Assembly (NCBI GenBank): GCA_022818135.1
Contig: JAFMSR010000009.1
Span: 30,722,501 to 30,786,500, forward strand
Reading direction: 5' to 3'
Source of the DNA: Saxidomus purpurata
Lineage: Eukaryota > Mollusca > Bivalvia > Venerida > Veneridae
DNA length: 64,000 nucleotides
In this document: piece by piece, positions 11,982 to 22,722 of the stretch
Layout of the letters: the number at the start of each line of letters is the position of its first letter
Position numbering within the stretch: position 1 is the stretch's first letter
Program-made: the position numbers and the translations under genes
The notes under the pieces: model-generated
What the model saw: only the letters and a program-made list of their open reading frames with translations
What the model was told of the DNA's origin: nothing
The model's database searches: none

Positions 11982-12510
11982 TTTCCCGAGAAAGTGTGCA
12001 AAAATTGTTGTAAGAGCATTTATGTTAAGGAGAAGCGTACTGTTTAATTAGTCTCAACATTTATGTCTTCCGATTAATTTTGTATTATATGCCATTGTAT
12101 GAAATTGTTTATCTGAGTAGTAAGTACTTTATTTAAGTTCAAGTTATTTATTTATTTTCTTTCCCTGACTTCACAGATATTAAGTAATACTGAATTAAAA
12201 TATCTTGTTCAATTTATTATTTTATATGTGTGTATCCGTGAATTATTGTTAGAAAAAAAATTGTGTTAGGTGACTTATAGGCCCGTTGGGTCAGGTGTTT
12301 TGTATTATGTATTATATTCATATGTTACATGTATATCTGTACTATACACATGTCACTATAATAAAAGATAATCTATCTATACCAGTAGACGTATGAGTTG
12401 CATTTATTTGACTATAGTGAAAAAAGGCTTCGAAAAGTTTAGATTTAAAACTTGACCAAATTAAATGATTACAGTATTTAATTGTGGTCATGTGTTGTAA
12501 TTAATTTTAG

Positions 12511-13283
12511 CCCTGAGGATGTTGTAGTTGTGCAAGCTGATTCACCAGGACAAAAAGCCAATTTGAAGACAAAGGTTGCCTCAGCTGTAAACAAACTTAG
12601 CCAAAGAGGATGTATCAAAACACTTCTTGTGTATTACTCAGGTCACAGTGGAGAAGAGGGGTTACTTTTGGAAAATGATCAGGAGTATTTGTCAGAAAAG
12701 GAACTAACAATGTGCGTGAAAAGACTTGTGAGGAGCTCAAGCTCATTTCAGTTCAAAGATTCACAGGCGTCTGCAGTCAGTCCAAAGCGATTGATTTGTA
12801 TATTTGATTGCTGTAGACCGCCAAAGGTGAGACTGTCAAGTTCTCATGTCTCTGTTATCCAGCTAAATGCCTGTCGTTCTCAGTTAGAATCTGAATCTGA
12901 AAGCAGTGGAAGTGTTTTCACAAAATTTTTCATTCAGGCGTTGACTCAATCTGCACATGGGAAAAAATGCCTAATTGAAGAGTGCGATTGTTCACCAATC
13001 AAAGGAGATTTCATAACAGTCCATGAGCTTGTTGGATACATTAGAGAACATATGAACAGATACCAAGCTAGTAGAGGTAAAGAAACGTACAATGCACCAG
13101 AGAAACATGAAGAACATGTGACATGGCATGACGAAAAGATTGCATACAATATTGACTTCCCAGTACAACTCAAGTTCAAAATTAAAGATGATGATGATAA
13201 AAAGTTGTTCGAGAAAACTATAAAACCCCACTTTATTTCTGATGTGAATGAGCTGAAGAGAACTTTTTTTGAAACATTTATTG
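12511..13283 (+). CDS. Exon of the two-domain caspase gene: paracaspase/metacaspase-like catalytic core
   Basis: A 773 bp exon from TTAATTTTAG to TTTATTG/GTAAGT, entering in phase 2 and leaving in phase 1. It encodes the centre of a C14 cysteine protease: IKTLLVYYSGHSGEEGLLL carries the catalytic His (codon 12644-12646), and RLICIFDCCRPP carries the Cys in a D-x-C-R setting (second Cys, 12812-12814). The D-x-C-[HR] form is that of metacaspases and paracaspases, unlike the QACxG of true caspases. After the core come a Ser/Glu-rich loop (ESESESSGSVFTKFFIQAL), a helix-rich piece (TVHELVGYIREHMN) and an acidic-basic run KIKDDDDKKLF. Both catalytic residues are kept, so activity is possible; substrate preference cannot be told. 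Confidence 0.85.
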
Positions 13284-13509
13284 GTAAGTTAAAATTTCTT
13301 AATCATATTACTATTCTGCCTTTGTGAAAACATTAATGTTACCAATAGCTCTGCTCCAAGTTTGAACTTTCTTGAAACTTCGTACCCCTATGCCAGTCTT
13401 GATGCCTCAAGCGTTTGCAACCTGTCTTTCGACACGGCCTGCACCTCAGACTAGTCCTTAGTCCAAAACAGGTCATAAAAATAATGTAAGGTCACTCAAA
13501 GTCTAAGTC

Positions 13510-15590
13510 ATTAATTGTAGGTCCATTGTAGACAAAAAAATCAGAATTTAGCAATCTGGTTAGTTCCATCAAACCAGACATTGTGCTAGGTACTGAGTCC
13601 TGGCTTAAACCTAAGCACTATACAAATGAAATATTTAATTCCGACCTAGGTGACTCTATTTTTTGCTGTGACCGCATCAATCAGGCAGGTGGAGGTATAT
13701 TCATTGCAGTAAGGGACTGCTTGACAGCTCAAGAAATGCCCGAATTAAAATCAGAATGTGAGGATCTTTGGGTAAAATTAGGGGACTTGAACCTACCCAA
13801 AATGAACTGGGATACTGCTAGTCCATCCCCAGACTGCAAGCATCCTTCCTTCTACAGACAGATCATTGAAACCCTAAATGATACCAATCTAACCCAAATG
13901 GTTAACCTCCCTACCCGAGAAAATAATATCCTAGACTTATTCCTCACAACTAACCACACGTTTGTAAACAAGGTTAATATCCTACCCGGCTTCAGTTATC
14001 ACAATGTAGTTGAAATCAGAGTCAATACATCTGCAAGGATCTGTTATCAAAAGCCTCTAGGGTCTCGTAGAATTCCCCTGTATAAGAAAGCTAATTTGCA
14101 GGCCATAAAACATTAAATGACCATCACAAGGTTATGCTTACAGAAGGTAAATATTCTGCACTAAAAACTGAAGAGCTATGGGAAAACTTTTCACAAACCC
14201 TCAATAGTCTAATACAAAAAAATGAATTTCATCAAAACAGTCATTGGTGAGAAATCCCCTCCCCTGGGTCAATCAAAGTGTTAAAAGAATGATCAGAAGA
14301 CCAAACCGGGCCTCTAACAAAGCTAAGAAATCAAACACATCCTCTGATTGTAGGAAGTTTATAGACCTGAAACACTTGGTGTGGAAAAAGGTCAAAGAGG
14401 CTTACTACCTATACCTTCAAAACATTCTTTATTTAAATAGCGCTGATGCCTCCCTCCCAAACAGACCAAATACCAAGAAACTCTACCTTTTACTTAAGCA
14501 CTCCAAACAAGATTCAAATTTGTTACCTCCCCTTAAGTATGAAAACCAAACCAGCTCCACATTGATGAAACTGCCAAGACACACGTGGCAGCCCAAATGA
14601 CCAAACTTTCCCAAACATGGCAAGTATTACAGTAAGCTCCAAAGGGATAGAGAAACTTCTCACTAATCTAAATCCCCGTAAGGCTAGTGGTTCTGATAAA
14701 ATCAAGCCCATCATTCTTAAAACTATATCCAAAGAACTCTCCCCAATCCTTGAGATTTTATTCCAGAAATCCCTGGAAGGATCACTGCCATCTCAGTGGA
14801 AGATACCAAAATGACCTCAAAAGGTTAGAAGAGTGGGAGTTGGAGTGAGACATGGAATTCAACCCTTCCAAATGTCAAGCTATCCACGTCGCTAGAAGGA
14901 AACATCCTATTCCCACCCAGTATTACCTTTATGGAGTCGTTGCCTTGGCTAAATAACTTGGCGTGGATATCTCAAATAATCTGTCGTGGGATGACTACAT
15001 AAATAGGTCAACAAAGAAAGCTAACCAAACATTAGGGTTTCTACGCAGAAACATAAAAGTCAAATCAGAACCCCTTAAGTCTATCGCTTACCAGACCCTA
15101 GTGAGACCCCAGCTGGAATATGGCTCCGAGATATGGTCATCCCATACCCAAACCCTCATAGACCAGATTGAGGGTGTACAGAGAAGAGCAGCCCGATAGA
15201 TAAAGTCCAATTTTGGACAAACATCCAGTGTCACGAACATGCTCCATTCCCTTAACCTACGCAGACTAGATCTTAGGCATATTGATAACAGATTATCACT
15301 TATGTATAAAATCCATCATAAACTGGTTGCTATCCCAGTTGAAAACTTCCTTGTTCCCATATCCCGCAGCACAAGCCACTTCCACTCTATAAGCTATAGA
15401 TTAGTCACAGCAACAAAGACTATTATAAGTACTCCTTTTGTCCCAGAACTATATTCCACTGGAACCACCTACCCCATGACATCCACTCCCCTACCCTAGA
15501 GCGGCACAATGCGGCTGTTTGCTGCATTGATCGTGTCTCTCCCTAGTTATACTGCTAGCTGTTTTTACATTTTACTCTTTTAACGAATCT
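13510..15590 (+). mobile_element. LINE-2: CR1/L2-like non-LTR element with internal deletions
   Basis: Endonuclease pieces at 13510-14116 (PDIVLGTESWL, GGGIFIAVRD, GDLNLPKMNWD, NILDLFLTTN), a linker at 14244-14600, an RT start at 14617-14814 (NPRKASGSDKIKPIILK), then a jump to post-RT sequence (LGVDISNNLSWDDYINRSTK, TLVRPQLEYGSEIW, IEGVQRRAAR) to 15499. The endonuclease runs straight from DLWVKL into GDLNLP, and the RT palm with YADD is missing, so there are at least two internal deletions plus stops. The 3' side abuts HINE-A at 15613. The post-RT motifs are typical of the CR1/L2 group. Confidence 0.8.
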
Positions 15591-15612
15591 AGTTAGCCAG
15601 GGTAAGCTTTTT

Positions 15613-16743
15613 AGCTCACCTGGCTACGCCAGGGTGAGCTTTTCTGATCGATGATTGTCCGTCGTCCGTTGTCCGTTGATTCAAATGACATCTCCTCTGA
15701 AACCTCTAGGCCAATGTTGATAAAACTATGCAGGAATGTTCCTTGCATGAAGCTCTACCAAAATTGTTCAAAGAATTCCATTCCATGCAGAACTCTGGTT
15801 GCTATGGCAAAAAATAGGAAAAACTTTAAAAATCTTCTTCTCTGAAACCACAAGGCCTAGAGCTTAGATATTTGGCATGTAGCATTGTCTAGTGGACCTC
15901 TACCAAGATTGTTCAAATTATGACCCCGGGTCAAAATTGACCCAGCGTGGGTGGGCCCTTAGTTTTTGCATAGGAATATATAGGGAAAACTTTAAAAATC
16001 TTCTTCTCTGAAACCACAAGGCCTAGAGCTAAGATACTTGGCATGTAGCATTGTCTAGTAGACCTCTACCAAGATTGTTCAAATTATGACCCCCGGGTCA
16101 AAATTGACCCCCACCTGGGGGTCACTTAGTTTTGCATAGGAATATATAGGAAAAACTTAAAAAATCTTCTTCTCTGAAACCACAAGGCCTAGAGCTTAGA
16201 TATTTGGCATGTAGCATTGGCTAGTGGACCTCTACCAATATTGTTCAAATTATGAGCCCCGGGTCAAAATTGACCTTGCCCCGGGGTCACTTAGTTTTGC
16301 ATAGGAATATATAGGAAAAACTTAAAAATCTTCTTCTCTGAAACTACAAGGCTTAGAGCTTAGATATTTGGCATGTAGCATTGGCTAGTGGACTTCTACC
16401 AAGATTGTTCAAATTATGAGCCCCGGATCAAAATTGACCCCGCACCGGGGGTCACTTAGTTTTGCATAGGAATATATAGTAAAAACTTTAAAAATCTTCT
16501 TCTCTGAAACCACAAGGCCTAGAGCTTAGATATTTGGCATGTAGCATTGCCTAGTAGACCTCTTTAAAGTTTGTTCAAATTATGCCCCTGGGGTCAAAAT
16601 TGACCTTGCCCGGGGGGGATCATTTGTTTTACAAAGGCGTATATAGGAAAACATATTTGGTATATAACATTATCTAGTGATCTTCCACCAGGCAAGTGGA
16701 CTTGTACCAAGGTGAGCGATATAGGGCCATCTTGGCCCTCTTG
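15613..16743 (+). repeat. HINE-A, complete copy
   Basis: This is the best full copy. It starts after TTTTT with AGCTCACCTGGC, has the unique 5' region with GATCGATGATTGTCCGTCG, then about six monomers of 150-165 bp, and ends CCAAGGTGAGCGATAT, the hairpin GGGCCAtctTGGCCC and CTCTTG at 16743. The 5' AGCTCACCTGG and the 3' CCAAGGTGAGCG are inverted partners. The repeated phrase 'gaccyygggtcaaaattgac' gives each monomer a small palindromic core. Confidence 0.85.
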
Positions 16744-17212
16744 TCTAATTGATGATTGTCCTTCGTCCGTCAACATTTTGATTCAAATGACATCTCCTCT
16801 GAAACCACTAGGCCAATGTTGATAAAACTATGCAGGAATGTTCCTTGCATGAAGCTCTACCAAAATTGTTCAAAGAATTCCATTCCATGCAGAACTCTGG
16901 TTGCTATGGCAAAAAATAGGAAAAACTTTAAAAATCTTCTCTGAAACCACAATGCCTAGAGCTTAGATATTTGGCATGTAGCATTGTCTAGTGGACCTCT
17001 ACCAAGATTGTTCAAATTATGACCCCCGGGTCAAAATTGACCCCGCGCGGGTGGTCACTTAGTTTTGCATAGTCTTATATAGGAAAAACTTTAAAAATCT
17101 TCTTCTCTTGAACCACAAGGCCTAGAGCTTAGATATTTGGCATGTAGCGTTGCCTAGTAGACCTCTTCCAGGATTGTTCATATCATGATCCCTGGTCAAA
17201 ATTGATCTATAA
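16744..17212 (+). repeat. HINE-A partial copy joined head to tail
   Basis: Follows the terminal CTCTTG of the previous copy without a gap and starts about 36 bp inside the family 5' end (TCTAATTGATGATTGTCC). It has the 5' unique region and about two monomers and breaks off near 17212. A head-to-tail dimer could arise by rolling-circle read-through or by insertion at the end of an existing copy. Confidence 0.75.
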
Positions 17213-17354
17213 ATTATGTTTCATTTCCGTCATACGGACACTTTTGATAGGCATTTACGTGTAAAGTGATCTACAGTATGTATAGCACCTAGGAAGAGCT
17301 GAGTGGTCTGCCGTCAAGCGTCTGTCGTCTACATTTCACTTAAAGCTCTTCTTC

Positions 17355-17635
17355 TCTTGTGCCAGGTAGATGATTTTGTGTCATCTGCTGTATGTTGTTA
17401 ACATTTTCCTTCAAACGACATCTCTGAAAACACTGGGCCAATGTTGATAAAACTTACATGAAGCTCTACCAAAATTGTTCAAAGAATTCCATTCCATGCA
17501 GAACTCTGGTTGCTATGGCAACAAATAGGAAAAACTTTAAAAATCTTCTTCTCTGAAACCACAAGGCCTTATGCCTAGATATTAAGCATGTAGCATTGCC
17601 TCCTGGACCACTATCAAGATTGTTCAAATACGGAT
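17355..17635 (+). repeat. HINE-A diverged fragment
   Basis: Contains GCCAGGTAGATGATTTTGTG, the 5' unique region (AACATTTTCCTTCAAACGAC, GGTTGCTATGGCAACAAATA) and one monomer start. It is more diverged than the copies before it and lacks both exact ends. Confidence 0.65.
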
Positions 17636-18033
17636 TTTTCACAGACTTACCGTTCTTGTGTACTCTTCAGCTTTAAAGAGCACAAAGAGTTATCGATTGG
17701 CGAATGAGGGGGCAGTTTTGGTCCGATAACGAAAGCATATAACATTTTTTATGTATCATGAATGAATAATACTATGATTATCGAGTATTTTGCTAAATTA
17801 TTAAATTATTTCCACTTCAAATTATATCCGTACTTAAATATGTATATTTTTGTAACTTTAATTTTGGAAAATGATGAAATTATAATATGGAGGAAAGAAA
17901 AGAATCGCTGGCTAAAACATAGCTATATACGCTTCGGCAGACTACAATTTCATGAATGTGCATAAATGATTACAGAAATTAATTAAATTGTACTTTCAGC
18001 ATTTCAAAAAAATATCAAAATATATTTCTTAAT

Positions 18034-18594
18034 CAGGGGGGTGAACGTAGCCCCGTTTCTTCAGAGGGTTAAGCGACGAACCGGTATCTGCGGAGGAAAA
18101 ATGGCGGATTGTGTTGTTTGAAAACGAAAGTAGGACCATATTTTGACGTGTTAAAGTATACTTTTAGCATACTTTGAAATCTTTGAGTACTTTCGCTAGT
18201 CGCTGTCACCGGCACAACAATTTACAGTGGGTATAGCTGCAATGTTAGCTTGTAAAACAAAGTACAGAGGCCTTGTTTTTGCCTTGGAAATGACGTAAGA
18301 ATATTGGGAGTCGATCGTTTTGCATTTGTAAACATAGATCGTTGCAGACAATGTTCAAACAAACAGGCTAAGAATGGCACCTAAGAAGCTAAAACGAAAA
18401 GCCGATTGAAGATTATATATTTCTTCACCTGATGAAAGTACTTAAAGATTTCAAAGTATGCTAAAAGTATACTTTAACACGTTAAAATATGGTCCTACTT
18501 TCGTTTTCAAACAACACAATCCGCCATTTTTCCTCCGCAGATACCGGTTCGTCGCTTAACCCTCTGAAGAAACGGGGCTACGTTCACCCCCCTG
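18034..18594. mobile_element. Palindromic MITE with about 160 bp inverted repeats and TTAAT duplication
   Basis: Left arm 18034-18194 and right arm 18434-18594 are nearly perfect inverted copies; the few differences noticed include TTTTGACGTG against TTTTAACGTG. The ends are CAGGGGGGTGAACGTAGCCC. TTAAT occurs on both sides (18029-18033 and 18595-18599), a 5 bp target duplication. The centre, about 240 bp, has no coding capacity. It is short, non-autonomous and probably young, given the arm identity. CAG...CTG ends with a 5 bp duplication may link it to the hAT5-like group; a TTAA-specific family was considered but leaves the ends asymmetric. Confidence 0.9.
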
Positions 18595-18599
18595 TTAAT

Positions 18600-19050
18600 A
18601 AGTTTAGTAAATTCATTCTTGTATTTAAATTAAAAAATAAAACAAAGAAAATACTTGGTGTGGGAGTTTTCTTTTTTTCAAACAGAAACACTTCTACAAC
18701 GCGTTTTGTGTATTAACTTTTAATATAATTATACAGTTAACTGTAAGTTATTTTATTATTTAAACAAAAGAATAAAGAATTTATCAAGTAAATTTCAATA
18801 AAACATTTTGAAAAAATGTCAAAGTGATGCAATTAATGATAATGTTTTTTGTAACTCGTCAACTTCTACTGGCACGGACCTATAATTACACATCAATCAT
18901 GACTTTAGATAATATATTTTAAAATAATCTACTAACTAATGAAACTATTTTAAAGATGTCTTAAAAGAAGTCAGCACTTTATTCTAAAGAAAGCAAATTA
19001 ATATAAATAGTTAGAAAAACGGGCTTGTCTTAATTTTCATTTAGGGCTTA
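18600..19050. other. AT-rich intron sequence
   Basis: No gene, tandem repeat or clear element end is seen between the MITE and the LINE-3 tail. Confidence 0.4.
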
Positions 19051-19054
19051 CAAG

Positions 19055-20780
19055 ATACAAGATACAAGAAACTTTATTTATAGTCAGATGTTACATGAAC
19101 ATAGAAAACATTAGCTAAAAGCTATTTACCGACATAATAATGTTTCTTAACAACAATATTTAACAAAACATTTAACCTGAAAAGTAAAAGTACAGATAAA
19201 ATAGAGATCAAAATAGGCATTTAAGTCATTTTTAAACATACATATTATATTAAGAGAAATGATAACACTTTCGCTCGCAGGAAAGGATAAGAATAACATA
19301 CAGTATATTTACATTCTTGGGTATTTAAAACATGTGTAAGTGGATCTACTCTTGACTAGTGATAGCTTAAAAACTGCAATAACATTATGTGTATAATATT
19401 TGATCAGCAAAACAAACACAAAAGTGTATAATTAAGAAATGGTGTAAAAAATCTATTATCCATTCAAATCAGATTTGGTGGGAACTGAGTAGGTCCACTA
19501 TCACATGGGTTCTTTTAAAACATGGCTAGCATAAATGCAAAGGCAACTAAAAGCATGCATACTAAAAGTATAACATTATAAAAACAAAAGCACAATAAAA
19601 GCAAAAAAAAAGCACATGAGAGGTAAAACACAGAACATGAACTTAAAAGATGCATTTATGTTCAAACTAAGAACATGATACAAAACAAAAGCACATTTAG
19701 ATGGATAAAAAACAACATGAAAACTAAAAGAAGCTTTAAATGAACAAGCTAAATGTAGCAATTTTAACAAGTAAAAGCAGTGTTAAAACTAAAGGTTAAC
19801 AGAGAGATGAAAATTAGGAGCACATTGAACACTTGCCGGTTGGGCCACCCCAGACCCGGACCAGTCTAATAAATTCTTTGTAATTTTCCTCTTGTCTGAT
19901 ATGGTTTGGTAGACTGTTCCAGATCTGAGTGGCCTCGAACCTGAAAGATTGCTTACCATGGATTGATGTTCTGACTTTTGGTACTTCTAGAGTATTTCTG
20001 TATCTAAAAGAATAAGATGAAGTTTTAAATTGTACCAAATCATTCAAATATGGTGGTGAAAGATGGTATAGACATTTTAAAGTTTCAATGCAATTGTTTT
20101 GATTCTACTCAGATGAAGTGTAGGCATATTAACTTTGTTTAAGAGATCTTCGTAACTGGAGTTAAAATCATTAAAAACTATTCTTAACGCTCTATGCTGT
20201 AGTTTTTCTAATTTCTCAGTGTTTGTTTTGCTACAAAAATGCCAAATTAGTGGACAATAATTGAAATTTGATCTAACAAAAGATTTGTACACAAGTAATT
20301 TACATTCAGGTGTTAAAAATTTACTTATTCTGAGGAGAACATTAAGTTGTGCAGCTACTTTTTTTACACATTTTAGTTACTTGTTCATTAAAATTTAAAA
20401 GAGAGTCAATATTGACACCTAGTAGCTTGACACTATCGTTACATAGAATGTCTATACCTTCAACTTTAAAACTGTTTATATAATTTTGTGTTTTTCTTCC
20501 CACAGCCATGGCCTGAAATTTGTCTGGATTAGCCTGCATTTGATTTAATTTGAACCATTTGATAAGTGTTTTACTTTCGTCTTCTAATACAGCTTTAAGT
20601 TCATTTATATTTGTATGATTATAAGATAAGGTATTGTCATCGGCGTAATTATAGAGTGTAGACTTGTTAATAAAATAGAATATGTCATTCATAAAGATGT
20701 TGAAGACCAAAGGGCCAAGGATTGAGCCTTGAGGTACGCCTTTGACTGTCTCAAAAGTACATAGCTTCATAATCAGTTTA
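19055..20780 (-). mobile_element. LINE-3: 5'-truncated non-LTR element on the minus strand
   Basis: Three minus-strand frames read in order: 20770-20342 (KGVPQGSILGPLVFNIFMND, NYADDNTLSYN, QANPDKFQAMAVG, KLLGVNIDSLLNFNEQV), 20292-20077 (SFVRSNFNYCPLIWHF, LQHRALRIVFNDF) and 20047-19814 (SFRYRNTLEVPKV, SFRFEATQIWNSLP). These are RT motifs from B/C onward with an intact YADD, then the post-RT region. A 7 bp tail repeat (TTGTATC in the sense strand) stands at 19050-19070. Everything upstream of the RT B region is missing at about 20780, so this is a 5'-truncated, frameshifted copy. Confidence 0.85.
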
Positions 20781-21447
20781 ACCGATGATGAAAAAAAGGG
20801 CTAACAAAAGTTTTAATAAAAATATTGAAAAGTGTTGCCATAACACTGAGAGTAAATGAAAAATGAGAAAATGCTTTAAAACTGCTAACATACTTCTTCA
20901 AATGAATGTATTTAAACAGGTGGACGGGCAGTTTTTATTCATTTATTCCCCTCCTTTTCCAGGTAAAAGTATATATTAACCATTAAAAATAGCATGATGC
21001 TATTGTCTACACAAAATGATTTTTTATTAAATAAACATGGAAATAATTCTTGTCATAAATAAATATGTCATTCATGAAGATGTTGAAGACCAAGGGGCCA
21101 AGGATTGAGCCTTGAGGTATGCCTCTGACTGTCTCAAAAGTACATAGCTTCATAATCAGTTTAACCGATGATGAAAAAAAGGGCTAACAAAAGTTTTAAT
21201 AAAAATATTGAAAAGTGTTGCCATAACACTGAAAGAGTAAATGAAAAATGAGAAAATGCTTTAAAACTGCTAACATGTACTTCTTCAAATGAATGTATTT
21301 AAACAGGTGGACGGGCAGTTTATATTCATTTATTCCCCTCCTTTTCTGGGTAAAAGTATATATTAATCATTAAAAATAGCATTTTAAACTATGCTATTGT
21401 TTACACAAAATGATTTTTTATAAAATAAACACGGAAATAATTCTTGT
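20680..21447. repeat. Tandem duplication, 383 bp unit, including the LINE-3 5' edge
   Basis: Starting from TATGTCATTC, the sequence at 20681 recurs at 21064 at a constant offset of 383 bp, with small differences such as CATAAAGATG against CATGAAGATG. Each unit holds the truncated LINE edge (CTTGAGGTACGCC region) plus about 280 bp of flanking DNA, so the duplication came after the LINE inserted. Confidence 0.85.
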
Positions 21448-22308
21448 AGCTTTAAAAGAGTCGTCATAGTACCAAATAATGATACTAATATTCATATGAA
21501 GATACAAAAAAGAAAGGAAAAACGCGACGCGGTCATTTTCTTTCCTCTGACATGATGTATATAGATCTGTGACCGAAGGTGCCCAGGCGGTAGCTGCTAG
21601 TGACCCGGGGGAATCTTAGCTCAAGGGGCAGCCATTGTAACACTCGGTTGTGCGGTTCGTTGGTACTTATTGTGCGGTCACAAGCTCAAGAAGTTCCTAT
21701 AGTTTTATACTTTTATTCATGTGATGGATCATTATATTAACAAAACAACAACAGCATACAATGTCCGAATATAATTCAATAATTCTTTCTCCATAGTACA
21801 ATTAATGTGAAGTTCCAAATTATGCAAGTTTTAGTATTCCAATGACACAATATATTTAAGCTAGCACCAAATTATTTCTTAATAAATAAATTTAGATGTT
21901 TCTATTGTAAAGTTAACTTGAAGATGAAGATGATGACGAAGTTGAAGACCTCTTTAAGACTGACTAACTTAACTTATATAGCCTAAACATTATAGTTGAT
22001 TCAAAAATGGTTGGAGCCTGTTAATTGTAATCAGCCAATGGAAAAATTAAAAAGTGTAAAATGATAATGACCAGAGGTCAAGAAAACACATATTATCTAA
22101 TCTGCTGATCAGATGGTGTTATAATCTAACAATTAAAATTTCTGGCTCAGGAAATAAATGTCACAAAGTAATCTATAGAGAAGCCAAGGGCTATTTCTCA
22201 ATCATAACTAAAACCTTGATCTTTGCATTTTGTTATGAAAATTTATAATATTAACTGAAATTATTTTATTATGAAAATGTATAATTATGCAAATTGTTTA
22301 AAATTTCT
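21448..22308. other. Intron sequence without a recognised gene
   Basis: AT-rich. A more G/C-rich patch at about 21560-21650 (GTGCCCAGGCGGTAGCTGC, GACCCGGGGGAATC) stands out but matches nothing I know, and no A or B box pair could be made out. Confidence 0.35.
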
Positions 22309-22722
22309 TTTAAACAATTTGAGCTTTCCAATACTCTGTTGCAGATCTGTAAAAATATAAAAGAATATCTATTGATTTCAACATTATATCTTATTTTAAC
22401 TAAAAGTTTAAAATTCCAAGAAAACAATTTTCGTAGAATACCTTAAAAAATTTGTCATAATATTAAAAACATATTAAGGCAGAAGACAAAACAAAACCAC
22501 TGTGTATTTAGGTCCTTTAAACAATTTGAGCTTTCCAATACTCTGTTGCAGATCTGTAAAAATATAAAAGAATATGTATTGATTTGAACATTATATCTTA
22601 TTTTAACTAAACGTTTAAAATTCCAAGAAAACAATTTTCGTAGAATACCTTAAAAAATTTATCATAATATTAAAAACATATTAAGGCAGAAGACAAAACA
22701 AAACCACTGTGTATTTAGGTCC
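22309..22722. repeat. Tandem duplication, about 206 bp unit
   Basis: Two direct copies, about 22309-22514 and 22515-22722, each starting TTTAAACAATTTGAGC and ending CACTGTGTATTTAGGTCC, with only a few differences. It is a simple recent duplication of non-coding DNA. Confidence 0.85.

Larger units (their letters stand above)
6010..12385 (+). mobile_element. LINE-1: decayed APE-type non-LTR retrotransposon, interrupted by a hAT-like element
   Basis: Order of parts: ORF1 remnant (about 6060-6501), AP endonuclease (6622-7395), linker (7450-7802), inserted DNA element (7803-9836), reverse transcriptase (9842-10930), C-terminal region with a CxxC zinc-like motif (11163-11981), then an AT-rich 3' region ending in AATCTATCTAT near 12385. 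Several stops and frameshifts separate the frames, so it is dead. The 5' edge is unclear, set near 6010 by the start of ORF1-like coding. It lies wholly in the intron between the caspase-gene exons at 5760 and 12511. It is APE-type; I do not assign a clade with confidence. Confidence 0.85.
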
